From an uncultured Acidobacteriota bacterium (GTDB lineage Bacteria > Acidobacteriota > Vicinamibacteria > Vicinamibacterales > CAVVIG01), in assembly GCA_902825985.1 (NCBI GenBank), contig CADEDC010000065.1:1-32528 (forward strand): a DNA stretch of 32,528 nt. The letters run 5' to 3'. Below the pieces are notes generated by a model. The model was not told the DNA's origin, searched no databases, and saw nothing but the letters and a program-made list of their open reading frames with translations. A program made the position numbers and the translations under genes. The first letter of the stretch is position 1; every line of letters starts with the position of its first letter. This document shows positions 14,359 through 27,993 of this stretch, in pieces.

Positions 14359-14400
14359 AACGGGCCAGGCGAGTTCAGGGTGATGGCCTTTTCCTTTTTT
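14347..14400 (+). terminator. Intrinsic terminator of the ilv attenuator
   Basis: GGCCATCA (14347-14354) pairs perfectly with TGATGGCC (14381-14388). An inner GAAC/GTTC helix shortens the loop. The stem is followed at once by TTTTCCTTTTTT (14389-14400), a strong U-tract in otherwise GC-rich DNA. It lies between the leader peptide and pheA on the same strand, so it must be regulated for the operon to be expressed from this promoter. Confidence 0.85.
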
Positions 14401-14519
14401 GGCGCGAGAGTCCAGGTTCCGATGGCACAGTCCAGAATGCACGCCTTTCATGCCGACGCGTCGCGGGTCGTCCCGTCGGTGACGTCATCCGCCGCCTGCC
14501 GCGGCGACATGGCCGGGTC

Positions 14520-15392
14520 GTGGCGCGGGGCGCCGGCGTGCGCATAGCGTATCAGGGCGAACCGGGCGCGTTCAGCGAGGCGGCGTCGCGGCTGGTGGAC
14601 GCGCAGGCCGAGCTGTTGCCGTGCCGGGCGTTCGAGGACGTCTTCGCCGCCGTCAATGACGGCCGCGCCGACTTCGGCGTGTTGCCGATCGAGAATTCGA
14701 TCGGTGGCAGCATCCACCAGAACTTCGACCTCCTGCAGCAGAACGAGCTGCCGATTGTCGGCGAGGTGGAGGTGCCGGTCGTTCACCAGCTGCTCGCGCT
14801 GCCAGGCACGCGGCTGGCCGACATCCGGCGCATCTATTCGCATCCGCAGGGCCTGGCGCAATGCGAGCGGTTTCTGCGGACGCTGAGCGGCGTCGAGATC
14901 CTCGCCAGCTACGACACCGCCGGCAGTGCCAAGATGATCGCCGATGCCCGGATGGGCGACGCGGCGGCGATCGCATCCAAGCGCGCCGGCGAGGTGTTCG
15001 GCCTGGACGTGTTGCGGGCCGGCATCCAGGACTACGAGCACAACACGACGCGGTTCCTGGTCATCGGCCGGCAGCCGCTGTCGGACGCGCCGCACGACAA
15101 GATCTCGATCGTCTTCACGCTGCCCAACGAGGCTGGCTCGCTGTTCAAGGCGTTGAGTGCGTTCGGGCTGCGCGGTATCGACCTCAGCAAGCTCGAGTCG
15201 CGGCCGATGCCGGCGCGCAAGTGGGAGTACCTGTTCTACATGGACCTGAAGGCCTCGCCGGACAACCCGGCGTGCCAACGGGCGCTGGCGCATCTCGCCG
15301 AGATTGCGCCGATGCTGCGCGTCCTCGGGTCCTATGCCAGCAGCAAGCCGGCGGCCCGATCTCCGGCGGGCGAGGCGACGCCGGCCGGGTGA
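14520..15392 (+). CDS. pheA: Prephenate dehydratase with C-terminal ACT domain
   Basis: This is a 290-residue monofunctional enzyme. The N-terminal catalytic region starts VRIAYQGEPGAFSEAA and contains GVLPIENSIGGSI (about 53-65). The catalytic TTRF motif is at 176-179. A regulatory ACT domain (about 192-270) carries the phenylalanine-binding motif ESRP at 226-229. It converts prephenate to phenylpyruvate in phenylalanine synthesis and is expected to be feedback-inhibited by Phe. The start is taken as GTG 14520; a GTG at 14538 is also possible, and no strong ribosome site is seen at either. It is the first gene after the valine attenuator, 119 nt past its U-tract, and 96 nt before ilvB. That position is unusual because its product pathway is aromatic. 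Confidence 0.95.
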   Translation: MARGAGVRIAYQGEPGAFSEAASRLVDAQAELLPCRAFEDVFAAVNDGRADFGVLPIENSIGGSIHQNFDLLQQNELPIVGEVEVPVVHQLLALPGTRLADIRRIYSHPQGLAQCERFLRTLSGVEILASYDTAGSAKMIADARMGDAAAIASKRAGEVFGLDVLRAGIQDYEHNTTRFLVIGRQPLSDAPHDKISIVFTLPNEAGSLFKALSAFGLRGIDLSKLESRPMPARKWEYLFYMDLKASPDNPACQRALAHLAEIAPMLRVLGSYASSKPAARSPAGEATPAG

Positions 15393-15488
15393 TCGGCGCG
15401 TGGCGGAGACCGGACGACCGGACGGCAGCGAGGCTCGGCGTAATGTTCGGAAACCGGGGACGGGTCCCGGAGTAACAAGAGGGAAATC

Positions 15489-17183
<1,695 letters not shown>

Positions 17184-17187
17184 GATC

Positions 17188-17733
17188 ATGCACACTTTTG
17201 CTGTTTACGTGGACAACAAGCCCGGCGTGCTCAACCGGGTGGCGTCGCTGTTCCGCCGTCGCGGCTTCAACATCGAATCGCTGACGGTCGGTCACACGGA
17301 GACCGAGGGCCTGTCGCGGATGACCATCGTCGTCGACACCGACGAGCGCGGCGCGCAGCTGGTGGAGGCGAACCTCTACAAGCTGATTCCGGTGCGCCGG
17401 GTCGACAACATCACCCGGCGGCCCGCCATCTCTCGCGATCTGGCGATGATAAAGGTCGCGGCGGCGGGCGATGGCCGGACGCAGGTGATGCAGCTCGCCG
17501 ACGTCTACCGGGCGCGGATCGTCGACGTCAGCACGGAGACGCTGGTCATCGAGGCGACCGGCACGGAAGAGAAGATCGACAGCCTGGTCGAGATGCTGCG
17601 GCCGTACAAGATTGTCGAGATGGTGCGGACCGGACGGGTCGTCATGGCCCGCGGCGGCGCGATGACGCCGGCCAAGACCGGGCGGCGGACGCGGCAGTCG
17701 GTCCTCGAGGATGCCGCGGCCGGTTCGGTGTAG
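17188..17733 (+). CDS. ilvN: Acetolactate synthase, small (regulatory) subunit
   Basis: This is a 181-residue protein with an N-terminal ACT domain (MHTFAVYVDNKPGVLNRVAS, then RRRGFNIESLTVG) and a C-terminal domain ending about residue 160. It stimulates the catalytic subunit and confers valine inhibition. I chose ATG 17188, 4 nt after the ilvB stop, not an upstream in-frame TTG at 17161, because this Met begins the standard ACT sequence. The last 20 residues are a basic, low-complexity tail. Confidence 0.96.
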   Translation: MHTFAVYVDNKPGVLNRVASLFRRRGFNIESLTVGHTETEGLSRMTIVVDTDERGAQLVEANLYKLIPVRRVDNITRRPAISRDLAMIKVAAAGDGRTQVMQLADVYRARIVDVSTETLVIEATGTEEKIDSLVEMLRPYKIVEMVRTGRVVMARGGAMTPAKTGRRTRQSVLEDAAAGSV

Positions 17734-17835
17734 GGCCTGGTCCGGCGTAAGATTGCGGTTTTGAGATTGACGCCGGTCGTCGGGCAGGACGCAGGGTCCG
17801 CCCGGCAGGCCGGTGTAGCGCAGACGGAGAAGCGA

Positions 17836-20419
<2,584 letters not shown>

Positions 20420-20447
20420 CCGGGCGCAGTCCGACGCCGAACCCGAC

Positions 20448-20459
20448 ACGACGCGTCGT
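20448..20459. repeat. 12-bp perfect palindrome between convergent genes
   Basis: ACGACGCGTCGT is a perfect palindrome in the 39-bp gap between the activator stop (20419) and the AttH-like stop (20459). It may act in termination or be a protein site, but there is no U-tract. Confidence 0.35.
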
Positions 20460-21637
20460 CATCGAAGGTAGGTCGTCATCGGCGCGCCGGAGTAGCCGGT
20501 CATCTCGAGGTAGCCTCGGCCGGTGATCGGCGCGCCGTCGGCCGTGCCGGCAACGTCGATGGCGCCCTCCCAGTAGGTCACACCGGTCGATTCGGTCGTC
20601 CGCAGTTCCTGCGCATCGAGGATGGCGCCGACCTCGAGCTCCAGGCGCTCGACCGGCAGGGCAATCCGCCATGCCACCGGATAGCGCGCCTGACTGGCGG
20701 GTGACGTCCACGTGCGACCGGGCTGAAGGCGGACCTGCTCGAAGCGGATCGGCGTCGCCCGCCCCTGCCGATCGACCAGCGTGCCGCTGGAGCGTGGATC
20801 GACCGCGTCGTCCGACCGGCGGAAGCGATACAGCATGAGGCTGCGGCCGTCCGACAGCTGGATCGCAAACCAGTCCCAGCCGATCTGTCCGGCTTCGAGA
20901 AAGCTCGTGCCGAACTCGTGATCCATCCAGCTGAGCCCGGTGACCTCGACGGTCTTCCCAGCGATGGTCACCCTGCCAGCCGTCGGCATCCGCGTCAGCG
21001 AGTAGTAGTGCGACGCATTGCCGGGATCGCTGCCCTTGCGGCTGTAGCCCAGGTCGCCATGCAGCGCCGGCGGCTGCGATTCGTCCAGCGTCAATTCGAT
21101 GCTGAAGCGCACCGGCACGCGATCGCTCGATGAAGCGGTCGCCGAGAGGCGGTGGCGACCGTCGTCGAGCCGCGCTTCCCAGTCCTCGTTCCAGACGCGA
21201 TAGCGATCGGTCGACGCGCCGGCCCAGCCCGGTCCCGGGCGATTGAGCCGTTCAGCGAAGAGGTAACGCCGGCCGCCGGCATCGGTGAGCGCCACGTGCG
21301 TCATGATCAGATCGCGCACCGCCCAGCGTGACCGGTTGACCGGCACCGGATCGACGCCGACACGGAAGAACGTCAGCTGGTAGCCGAACCGCTCGCCGTC
21401 GGGACCGTCCAGGTTGCCGGTGTAGTACCACCATTCGAGCTTGTACTCGGGATGGCTGGCATGATCGCGCGGAAGCGTGATCGGACGTCCGGGTGCGGCG
21501 TGCGTCCAGCCCGCCGCGGTGTCGAACTGCGGGGCCGACACCTGCGCGGTGAATCCGTGCACCGCGAACCCGGGCCAACCCGGCCCGGCTGTGCCAACGA
21601 GCAGCGCGACCGTCAGCACCCGCAGGACGACACTCAC
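20459..21637 (-). CDS. AttH/CrtC-type lipocalin-like secreted protein
   Basis: This is a 392-residue protein, GTG start, with a signal peptide (VLRVLTVALLVGTAG). It has the two-part lipocalin-like fold of the hydroxyneurosporene-synthase/AttH family. The first part has HPEYKLEWWYYTGNLDG and GERFGYQLTFFRVG at about 62-90 and HYYSLTRMPTAGRV later. The second has LSWMDHEFGTSFLEAGQIGW and ends in RGYLEMTGY. Such proteins often sit next to ABC transporter genes (AttEFGH arrangement), as here, and may bind a hydrophobic ligand handed to or from the transporter. The start overlaps the upstream gene's stop (GTGA), so translation is coupled. A true carotenoid hydratase role is unlikely because no carotenoid genes are nearby. 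Confidence 0.88.
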   Translation of the reverse strand: MSVVLRVLTVALLVGTAGPGWPGFAVHGFTAQVSAPQFDTAAGWTHAAPGRPITLPRDHASHPEYKLEWWYYTGNLDGPDGERFGYQLTFFRVGVDPVPVNRSRWAVRDLIMTHVALTDAGGRRYLFAERLNRPGPGWAGASTDRYRVWNEDWEARLDDGRHRLSATASSSDRVPVRFSIELTLDESQPPALHGDLGYSRKGSDPGNASHYYSLTRMPTAGRVTIAGKTVEVTGLSWMDHEFGTSFLEAGQIGWDWFAIQLSDGRSLMLYRFRRSDDAVDPRSSGTLVDRQGRATPIRFEQVRLQPGRTWTSPASQARYPVAWRIALPVERLELEVGAILDAQELRTTESTGVTYWEGAIDVAGTADGAPITGRGYLEMTGYSGAPMTTYLR

Positions 21638-22761
21638 GACAGCTCCGGCAGGGCGCCGGCGTCGATGGCGGCGAGCTGAACGTCCGTGAACGGCGCATCG
21701 AAGAGTGATGCGTCCTCGTGGTAGCAGCGGAAGAAGTCGACGAGATAGTGCATGCGGTCGGCCAGGTTCGCCCAGTCGACGGTGCCGGAACCGGTCGTAC
21801 TGTTCGGCGTCAGGTCGAGCGTCGCGAGCCGCCGCAGCAGGGCGGGCTCCGACAGAGCGAGAAGCGACGCGGGGAACGGAGCGACGACGTCGCTGCCGAG
21901 GCGCAGGCGGCGCTCGCCGGGGAGTTCGATCCCCATCATCCGCTCGGTGACGATGGTGCGGAGGACGGCACGGAGCTCTTCGGAGATCTCGTCCACCGCC
22001 GAGTGCAGCACGCGACGGGCCGTCGACGTATGGATGACGCCGATCGGACTGCCGGCCACCAGTTCCTCCAGTCTGGCGAACACCAGACGTCTCGCCTCCA
22101 CGACGTGCAGCAGCGACGCGTCCATGGCCTCGCGAATCAATGGCTGCGCCATGGTCTGCTCATGCAAGGCGATCTCGACATTGCCGAGGAAGAGGCGCTG
22201 GGCTCGCAGCGCCGGATCGGCGGTCGTCTCGGCCTGCGCGTAGTGGTGGAACGCCGAGCGCAGCAGGTCCTGACCCTGCGGCGCCGGACCGGGGCGGAAC
22301 CCGTCGTCGAATCGGGCACCGCCCGCGGCGAGGAAGCGCGCGTACTCGTGCCCGATCTCGGCAAAGATCAGCTGATTGCCGCGCGCCAGCGCATCGGCCG
22401 CGCGGTCGATGCCAGGCAGCCCCTGACTCAGGTTACCGGCGACCCTGGCAAGGCGGGTCTCGGGGATCCTGAGGAGCTGATGCACTTCACGGAGGATGAA
22501 CCGGTCGGCGATTCTGGCGCGCAGCCGCCGCGCCACGGCGCGCTCGACGTCCTCCTTGCGGATGGAACAGCCGGCCTGCCGCGACGCCCACGTGCCGAAG
22601 GCGCACCAACTGGCGCCGCCGGGCAGCCGTTCGCGCATCGCCTGAGCCAGGCGCCAATAGCCGACCGTGATCCGGTGGTTGCGTAGAATCGGCTCGGCCG
22701 TTGCCGCGATGTTGGCGACGTCGATGACGGAGAGGGTGAGGCTCGGCATCACGCGGATCAT
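21634..22761 (-). CDS. Conserved hypothetical protein between the ABC permease and AttH genes
   Basis: This is a 375-residue, soluble, mainly helical protein without signal peptide. Recognisable blocks are WCAFGTWASRQAGCSIRKED (about 52-71), ALARGNQLIFAEIGHEYARF (about 123-142), PQGQDLLRSAFHHYAQAE (about 160-177) and GNVEIALHEQTMAQPLI (about 192-208). I recall similar uncharacterised proteins in Actinobacteria and other soil bacteria, but no function. The conserved HEQT and Glu/His residues could be catalytic or metal-binding, which is speculation. The start ATG 22761 is 6 nt after the permease stop. It is coupled to the AttH-like gene by a GTGA overlap, so it should work with the transporter. 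Confidence 0.82.
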   Translation of the reverse strand: MIRVMPSLTLSVIDVANIAATAEPILRNHRITVGYWRLAQAMRERLPGGASWCAFGTWASRQAGCSIRKEDVERAVARRLRARIADRFILREVHQLLRIPETRLARVAGNLSQGLPGIDRAADALARGNQLIFAEIGHEYARFLAAGGARFDDGFRPGPAPQGQDLLRSAFHHYAQAETTADPALRAQRLFLGNVEIALHEQTMAQPLIREAMDASLLHVVEARRLVFARLEELVAGSPIGVIHTSTARRVLHSAVDEISEELRAVLRTIVTERMMGIELPGERRLRLGSDVVAPFPASLLALSEPALLRRLATLDLTPNSTTGSGTVDWANLADRMHYLVDFFRCYHEDASLFDAPFTDVQLAAIDAGALPELS

Positions 22762-22767
22762 ACCTGT

Positions 22768-25344
22768 CTACTCGTCGTGCGCCATGGTCAGCCGCGCCGC
22801 CCGGTAGGCCGGATAGAGACCGGCCAGGGCGGTCGCGACGACCATCAGAATCGACGATTGCACCAGGAAGGCCACCGGCAGGTGGAACTGAATCGTCCAG
22901 CCGAAACTCTGGACGTTGATGACGTAGATGAGCAGCAGCGACAGCACGAGGCCGACGACCAGGCCGATGCCCTGACTGATCGCACCGATCACCACCGCTT
23001 CACCGACCACCATCCGGCGCACCTGGCCACGGCCGGTGCCGATGAGCCTGAGCAGGGTCAACTCGCGCTCGCGTTCGAGGACGAGCGTGAGCAGTGTCCC
23101 CGAGACTCCGAGCATCGCGACGATGATGGCGATGAGCTCGAGGGCATAAGTGATGGCGAACGTGCTGTCGAAGATGCGCAGCACCTCGCTTCTCAGCATC
23201 CGGTTCGTGTTGACGAACACCTGGTGACGGTCGCCGATCGCGGCGAGCAGGCGGCTGCGCGCGGCGTCCGGATCCTGGCCGTCCCGCAGGTAGACCGTGA
23301 TGCCGTTGATCGAGCGGTCGTCGAAATGGCGTTCGAAGGTGCCGAGGTCCATCATCAGCACGCCCCGGTCGCTTGAATAGTCGTAGTACACCGCGGCGAT
23401 CCGGAACGCTGCCGTGCCGCGATCGGTCGGAATGGTGACCTGGTCGCCAACCGCGTGCCCGTGCTTCAACGTGAACGCTTCGGAGACGACGACCGCGTCC
23501 TGGCCGATGGCGCCGCGCATCTGCGTCCGCGGATCGTCCGGCGCCTTGAACAGCAGCGAGCCGTGGGTCAGGACGACATCGAAATCACCGCCGCCGACGC
23601 GGACGACGGTGTCGCGGTAGGGCACCTCGATCGTCCGGAACCGGTCGATCGCGGCAACGCCGGGCGTGGCGGCGACGAGTGCGAGCAGGTCTGGCGACAG
23701 GGTTTCGCCGACGCCCGGCTGCTGGCGCGCCGCCGGGCTGATGAAGAGGTCGGCCTGCAGCGTCTGTCCGATCCAGTAGTTGACGGTGTCGCGGAAGCTG
23801 CCGATCATGACGGCGATGGCGATCATCATCGACAGACTGACGGCCAGCGCCGCCACCGAGATCGACAGGCGCGGAATCGCGGCCGACAGGTTGGTGACGG
23901 CCAGCCAGTCCTCCACCCGGAGCAGCCGGCGCACCGCCGGCCGCAACACGCGGACCGCGCCAATCAGCACGACCGGCACGAGGAAGGAGACGCCGAACAC
24001 CACCGACACCGCCGAGGCATAGCCGTAGAGCGGCAAGCCCCCGACCGGGCCGCGGGTGGCGAACCACGCTGCGGCGAGCAGCAACGCGGCGGGGGCCCAC
24101 AGCAGCCGGCGGGGCAGGGCGGTCCGCGTCTCGAGCTGGTCGGCGCCGCGCAGCGCGGCCGTCGGCGGCACGCCGGCGGCTTCCTGTGCCGGGACGAACG
24201 CCGCGAGCAGCGACAACGGCACGGCCGAGCCGAACGCCAGCGCGAGGTGCCACGGCTCCAGCGACGGCGGCGCCGCGGCCGTCGCGATGTAGATGGCCGA
24301 CACCGCGGTAGCGGTGAGCGCCACCGTGCCGTCAGCGAGCAGTCGGCCGATGATCAGGCCCGCCACGGCGCCGACGCATGACAGCGCCGCAGCCTCCGCC
24401 AGGAACAGCGCGCGCACGCCGCCGCGCGACACGCCGATGGCGCGCAGCGTTCCGATTTCCGCCCGTCGCGACAGCACGGCCACCGACACCGTGTTGTAGA
24501 CGAGGAACAGCCCGACGAGCAATGCGACGTACGACAGGGCAGTCAGGTTCAGGTGGAAGGCCGCCAGCATCTGTTCCACCTGTTCGCCCCGCTGCGCCGG
24601 CCTTCGCACCGAGAGTCCGGCCGGCAGCCGGGCCGCGATCGCCGCCCGCGCCGCATTCACGTCGCCGGTATCCGGGACGCGCAGATCCAGGCGGTCGATG
24701 CGCCCGTAGCGCTCGAGCAGCTGCTGCGCCCCGGCGATGTCCATCAGGATGAAGTTGCCATCGAGGACGCGCGCCGGCCCCTCGTCGCGCAGCAGGCCGC
24801 GGATCGTCAGCGGCATCCGCCGATCGCCGGTCGCCACGGTCAACGCCGACCCGACGGTCAGCCCCCGGGGGGCGGCGAACCGGGCGGTCAGAATCGCGGC
24901 GCCGGGATCGACCAGCAGGGACAGGAACTCCTGCGGTCGTGGTTCGCTCGACTGACCGGCCCAGTCCAGCAGCTGATAGTCGCGGAACGGTCGGTCACGC
25001 AGGATGTCGATGCCGAGCACCCGCAGCCGCTCGCTCTGGCGACCGGGCTCGCGCAGGACGACGTCGCCTTCGATGACGGGAGAGACGGCCCCGAAGTCGC
25101 GCAGCCAGCCGAGGTCGGTGAGGCGCCGCTCGTCGATGCCGAGCGCCGTGCTCACGATCTCGAGCGAGGTCCGTCCGGCCACCGTCGTCAGGGCCGTCTG
25201 GAACCCCGCGAGCGAACTGGCGTTCGTCAGCTGGATGGCGACGATGACCGCCACGCCGAGCGCGATACCGAGCGCCGTGGTCAGCGAGCGAAGCGGCTCG
25301 CGGCGCAGCCGGCGGAGGATGAACCAGTTAAACAGCCGGAGCAT
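22768..25344 (-). CDS. ABC transporter permease with two MacB/FtsX modules (AttF-AttG-like)
   Basis: This is an 858-residue protein. It begins with a membrane helix ([20 protein letters not shown], about 20-40), then a periplasmic MacB core domain. A first FtsX helix bundle (about 270-400) contains [21 protein letters not shown] second helix and core domain follow, then a C-terminal FtsX bundle ([20 protein letters not shown]) ending in [12 protein letters not shown]. Duplicated permeases of this kind work with a LolD-like ATPase, moving lipids, lipoproteins or hydrophobic compounds. I chose ATG 25344, which overlaps the ATPase gene end by 17 nt, over the longer frame because it gives the proper N-terminus. 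Confidence 0.93.
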   Translation of the reverse strand: MLRLFNWFILRRLRREPLRSLTTALGIALGVAVIVAIQLTNASSLAGFQTALTTVAGRTSLEIVSTALGIDERRLTDLGWLRDFGAVSPVIEGDVVLREPGRQSERLRVLGIDILRDRPFRDYQLLDWAGQSSEPRPQEFLSLLVDPGAAILTARFAAPRGLTVGSALTVATGDRRMPLTIRGLLRDEGPARVLDGNFILMDIAGAQQLLERYGRIDRLDLRVPDTGDVNAARAAIAARLPAGLSVRRPAQRGEQVEQMLAAFHLNLTALSYVALLVGLFLVYNTVSVAVLSRRAEIGTLRAIGVSRGGVRALFLAEAAALSCVGAVAGLIIGRLLADGTVALTATAVSAIYIATAAAPPSLEPWHLALAFGSAVPLSLLAAFVPAQEAAGVPPTAALRGADQLETRTALPRRLLWAPAALLLAAAWFATRGPVGGLPLYGYASAVSVVFGVSFLVPVVLIGAVRVLRPAVRRLLRVEDWLAVTNLSAAIPRLSISVAALAVSLSMMIAIAVMIGSFRDTVNYWIGQTLQADLFISPAARQQPGVGETLSPDLLALVAATPGVAAIDRFRTIEVPYRDTVVRVGGGDFDVVLTHGSLLFKAPDDPRTQMRGAIGQDAVVVSEAFTLKHGHAVGDQVTIPTDRGTAAFRIAAVYYDYSSDRGVLMMDLGTFERHFDDRSINGITVYLRDGQDPDAARSRLLAAIGDRHQVFVNTNRMLRSEVLRIFDSTFAITYALELIAIIVAMLGVSGTLLTLVLERERELTLLRLIGTGRGQVRRMVVGEAVVIGAISQGIGLVVGLVLSLLLIYVINVQSFGWTIQFHLPVAFLVQSSILMVVATALAGLYPAYRAARLTMAHDE

Positions 25345-26050
25345 CGGGATGTGCCGTGGCGGTCGTCGCGGGCGCCGACGCCGACTCGATGCGGCCGTCG
25401 CGCATGCGGAGTATCCGCCTGGCGCCGGCGGCAATCTCCGCCGCGTGCGTCGCCAGCAGCATGGTGACACCGGTCTCGGCATTCAGCTCGGTCAGCAGCG
25501 CCAGGATGCGGGCGCCGTTGTCGGAATCGAGATTGCCGGTCGGTTCATCGGCGACGAGCAGCGCCGGTGTGTGAATCAGGGCGCGCGCGACGGCGGCGCG
25601 CTGCATCTCGCCGCCGGAGATCTGCTGCGGGTAGTGGTGCAGCCGGCCGCCCAGGCCGACACGGTCGAGCAGCGCCCGTGCCGCTGGCTCGGCGACAGCC
25701 AGGCCGCGGCCGGCCAGCAACAGCGGCAACGCGACGTTCTCGACCACCGTCAGGGTGGGCAGCAGATTGAAGAACTGAAACACGAATCCGACCCGCTGCC
25801 GCCGCACCCGGGTCAGCGCCTCGTCGCTCAACCGGCTGAGCACGGCGCCGTCGAGCGTGATCGTCCCGACGGTTGGCCGATCCATGGCGCCGCAGAGGTG
25901 GAGCAGCGTCGACTTCCCGCAGCCGGACGGCCCGACGAGGGCGACGAAGTCGCCCGGCTCGAGCGTCAGGCTGACATTGGCGACGGCCGGTATCGACGCC
26001 TCACCGGCGGCGTACTGACGGGTGACCCGATCCACCGAGAGGAGCGGCAT
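25328..26050 (-). CDS. ABC transporter ATP-binding protein (LolD/MacB type, AttE-like)
   Basis: This is a 240-residue ATPase with a complete motif set: Walker A GPSGCGKS (about 40-47), Q-loop in [14 protein letters not shown], signature [14 protein letters not shown], Walker [13 protein letters not shown] and H-loop LATHA. The [12 protein letters not shown] stretch is typical of the LolD/MacB/FtsE family. It powers the double-module permease that overlaps its 3' end. The start is 5 nt after the stop of the VWA gene upstream, so this transporter appears to be part of the same transcript as the MoxR/VWA operon. It is also the only ABC ATPase in the window. Confidence 0.95.
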   Translation of the reverse strand: MPLLSVDRVTRQYAAGEASIPAVANVSLTLEPGDFVALVGPSGCGKSTLLHLCGAMDRPTVGTITLDGAVLSRLSDEALTRVRRQRVGFVFQFFNLLPTLTVVENVALPLLLAGRGLAVAEPAARALLDRVGLGGRLHHYPQQISGGEMQRAAVARALIHTPALLVADEPTGNLDSDNGARILALLTELNAETGVTMLLATHAAEIAAGARRILRMRDGRIESASAPATTATAHPDAPAV

Positions 26051-26055
26051 CGGCG

Positions 26056-27165
26056 TCAGCCGATGATGGTGGAGAGCGCGAGCAGGACGGCGACGCCGCC
26101 GACGAGCTGAATCCAGAGTTCGGACCGCTCACGGAGGAACAGGAATCCGATGACCGCGAGCACGGCGCCGATGACGAGGAACCGCCAGTAGAGCTCTTCG
26201 GCCTGTTCGGTGACACCGATGGCCGGCGCCCGACGCTTGGCCGCGTCGATGATGGCGTTGGCGATGTGGCGATCGCCGTCACGGTCCAGCTCGAAGTACT
26301 GGCCACCGCCGACCGAGGCGATGCGCTGCAGCCCTTCGCGGTCGAGTCGCGAGATGATCGGCGTCTCCGGATCGGCCTCTTCGTCCGGCGTTTTCGGCAC
26401 CCATTTCGGCATGCGGCCGCCGGCCAGTGTGCCGACGCCGACGACGAACACCGGCGTGTTGGCGTCGATGGCGTTCTGCAGGGACTTCTCGACCTCACCG
26501 CTCCACGACTCGCCGTCGGAGATCATCAAGAAGATCTTGGCGTTCGAGGACGGCCCGTGCAGTTCCTGGTCCTTCTCGACCAGCCGGAGACCCCAATGGA
26601 TGCCGAGTTCGAGGTTGGTATCCCACGTCGAGTCGTCCTCGAGCCGGAACGGCGGCGCATGTTCGAGGTTGTCGAGGAAGAAGAAGAAGGTGTTCGGGTC
26701 TTTCGTCAGCCGGATCTGGGGGGCGGCGATGCGGGCGAACACCGCCATGGCGATGCGGTCGCTCTGCCAGCTCATCGAGTCGCCGAGCATGCGCAGGAAA
26801 CGCGTCGACCGCTGCCAGCGATCGCCGGGCACGTCCGCGACGCGCATGGAGGCCGAGCCGTCTTGCAGGATGACGAGATCCATGCCGCCCTGGCGCAGTG
26901 CGATGGCCGGACCGTGCGGTCGAGCGAGCGCGATGATGATGAAGACCGTCGAGAGGATCAGGAACAGCCAGAACGGCAGATCGCCGGCGAAGGCGAACCG
27001 CGCCCGGGTCGGCAACAGCCGGCCCTTGAGCACACGGCGCGCATCACCCCGCCGCAGCACGAAGCGCCAGCCCCACGCCAGCAACAACAGCGCCGGAATG
27101 ACGAGCAGCCAGAGATAGTCTGGCGCGCCGAACGTGATCTGGCCGAAGCCTATCCGCGGTAACAC
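26056..27165 (-). CDS. Membrane-anchored von Willebrand factor A protein (MxaL/BatB-like)
   Basis: This is a 369-residue protein, GTG start. Two N-terminal helices (about 18-34 and 63-82) flank a short cytoplasmic loop. A VWA domain follows, with MIDAS residues DGSAS at 102-106, a Thr in [10 protein letters not shown] and SDGE in [12 protein letters not shown]-terminal helix pair (about 325-368) closes it. This is the layout of Bat/MxaC/MxaL proteins, which act with MoxR ATPases in protein or cofactor maturation. It is the sixth gene in the MoxR operon, matching MxaL's place in mxaRSACKL. Confidence 0.9.
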   Translation of the reverse strand: MLPRIGFGQITFGAPDYLWLLVIPALLLLAWGWRFVLRRGDARRVLKGRLLPTRARFAFAGDLPFWLFLILSTVFIIIALARPHGPAIALRQGGMDLVILQDGSASMRVADVPGDRWQRSTRFLRMLGDSMSWQSDRIAMAVFARIAAPQIRLTKDPNTFFFFLDNLEHAPPFRLEDDSTWDTNLELGIHWGLRLVEKDQELHGPSSNAKIFLMISDGESWSGEVEKSLQNAIDANTPVFVVGVGTLAGGRMPKWVPKTPDEEADPETPIISRLDREGLQRIASVGGGQYFELDRDGDRHIANAIIDAAKRRAPAIGVTEQAEELYWRFLVIGAVLAVIGFLFLRERSELWIQLVGGVAVLLALSTIIG

Positions 27166-27200
27166 GTGATGCCAGGGCTCCCGGTCTGCATGGCTCGGTT

Positions 27201-27920
27201 CTAGCCGCGGCGGCGCGGTGACGCCCCGCGGCCCGGGTCGGTCTCCTCGCGCTCGTCGTAGGGCATCGGCGCGATGGTCTTGAACTGGTTGCCGGGAATC
27301 TCCGGCGGCGGGCCGCCCGGGCGCCCGTAGATGGTCGGACCGGTCGGCAGGTCGACGCTCTCGATGAGCACGGTGCCATCGTCCTTGAACACCCCCTTCG
27401 GCGTGCGGTCGCGCGGCCGCATCTTGGCGAGACGGTCGCGCAGCTTCACGGCGAACTCGTAGTTGAACGAGGCATCGGTCTGTGTCGGGTCGGCGCGCAG
27501 CACATCGCCGTAGGCGTTGATGATGCCGTCCATCCGCTCGAGGATGGCGGTGTCTCCGAGACGCGCCAGCGCGGTGCGGTACGAGGCGTTGGCGCGGATG
27601 AGCATCAGGGTCGAATCCAGGCTCACGGCCTGCTGTTCGGCGGCTTCGAGCGGCGACGTCAGCGGCCCGAACTCGCTGCGCCAGTACTGCACCGTGGTGC
27701 GGTGCCGACGGACGTCGGTGCCCAGGGTCTGCAGCGGCAGCGGGACGCGGTCGAGCATGGAGACGGTTTCACCGATGCGGTCGTCGATGTCGTAGCGCAG
27801 CGTGGCGAAGCGCGCGTAGGCATCGGCAACCCGGCGCGCGGTGCGAGCTTCGTTCCACAGGGCGGCGCCGCCCGCGAACAACAGACCCGCGACGATGAAC
27901 TGGACGATGACGGCCTTCAT
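27201..27920 (-). CDS. Small membrane-anchored protein of the MoxR operon (MxaK-like position)
   Basis: This is a 239-residue protein with an N-terminal hydrophobic anchor (VIVQFIVAGLLFAGGAALW), a helical periplasmic domain (about 30-165) and a Pro/Gly-rich tail (about 180-239). The helical part includes NYEFAVKLRDRLAKMR, resembling the TPR-like end of MxaK and of small proteins between Bat/VWA genes. A good ribosome site (AGGAG, 7 nt upstream) supports ATG 27920. Function is unknown. The position between two VWA genes matches MxaK, but assignment rests on order, size and topology, not clear similarity. Confidence 0.78.
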   Translation of the reverse strand: MKAVIVQFIVAGLLFAGGAALWNEARTARRVADAYARFATLRYDIDDRIGETVSMLDRVPLPLQTLGTDVRRHRTTVQYWRSEFGPLTSPLEAAEQQAVSLDSTLMLIRANASYRTALARLGDTAILERMDGIINAYGDVLRADPTQTDASFNYEFAVKLRDRLAKMRPRDRTPKGVFKDDGTVLIESVDLPTGPTIYGRPGGPPPEIPGNQFKTIAPMPYDEREETDPGRGASPRRRG

Positions 27921-27993
27921 ACGGTCTCCTGGCGGTGCGGCGCGGGCGCGGCGTATTGAATCGTGTGTGGCGGCTGGTGCATGGTGCGTCGGC

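Noticed and set aside
14161..14400. Riboswitch or T-box in place of an attenuator
   Set aside because: No T-box AGGGUGG-type motif and no known riboswitch core was recognised. The Val-rich ORF and overlapping pairings fit a peptide attenuator better.
14173..14451. 92-codon minus-strand ORF over the ilv leader
   Set aside because: It runs against the promoter, leader peptide and terminator, and has no ribosome site or recognisable sequence. The plus-strand structure explains the region better.
14422..14547. 41-codon plus-strand ORF between the terminator and pheA, overlapping the pheA start
   Set aside because: It could couple translation into pheA, but it has no ribosome site and no recognisable sequence. 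It is too weak to annotate.
17734..17835. Sigma-54 promoter before ilvC
   Set aside because: GG and GC elements are present, but the spacing is 9 or 14, not 10, and there is no match to the TGGCAC-TTGC consensus.
20459..21637. Carotenoid 1,2-hydratase (CrtC) function
   Set aside because: The fold family fits, but there are no carotenoid genes around and the context is an ABC exporter, so the AttH-like reading is preferred.
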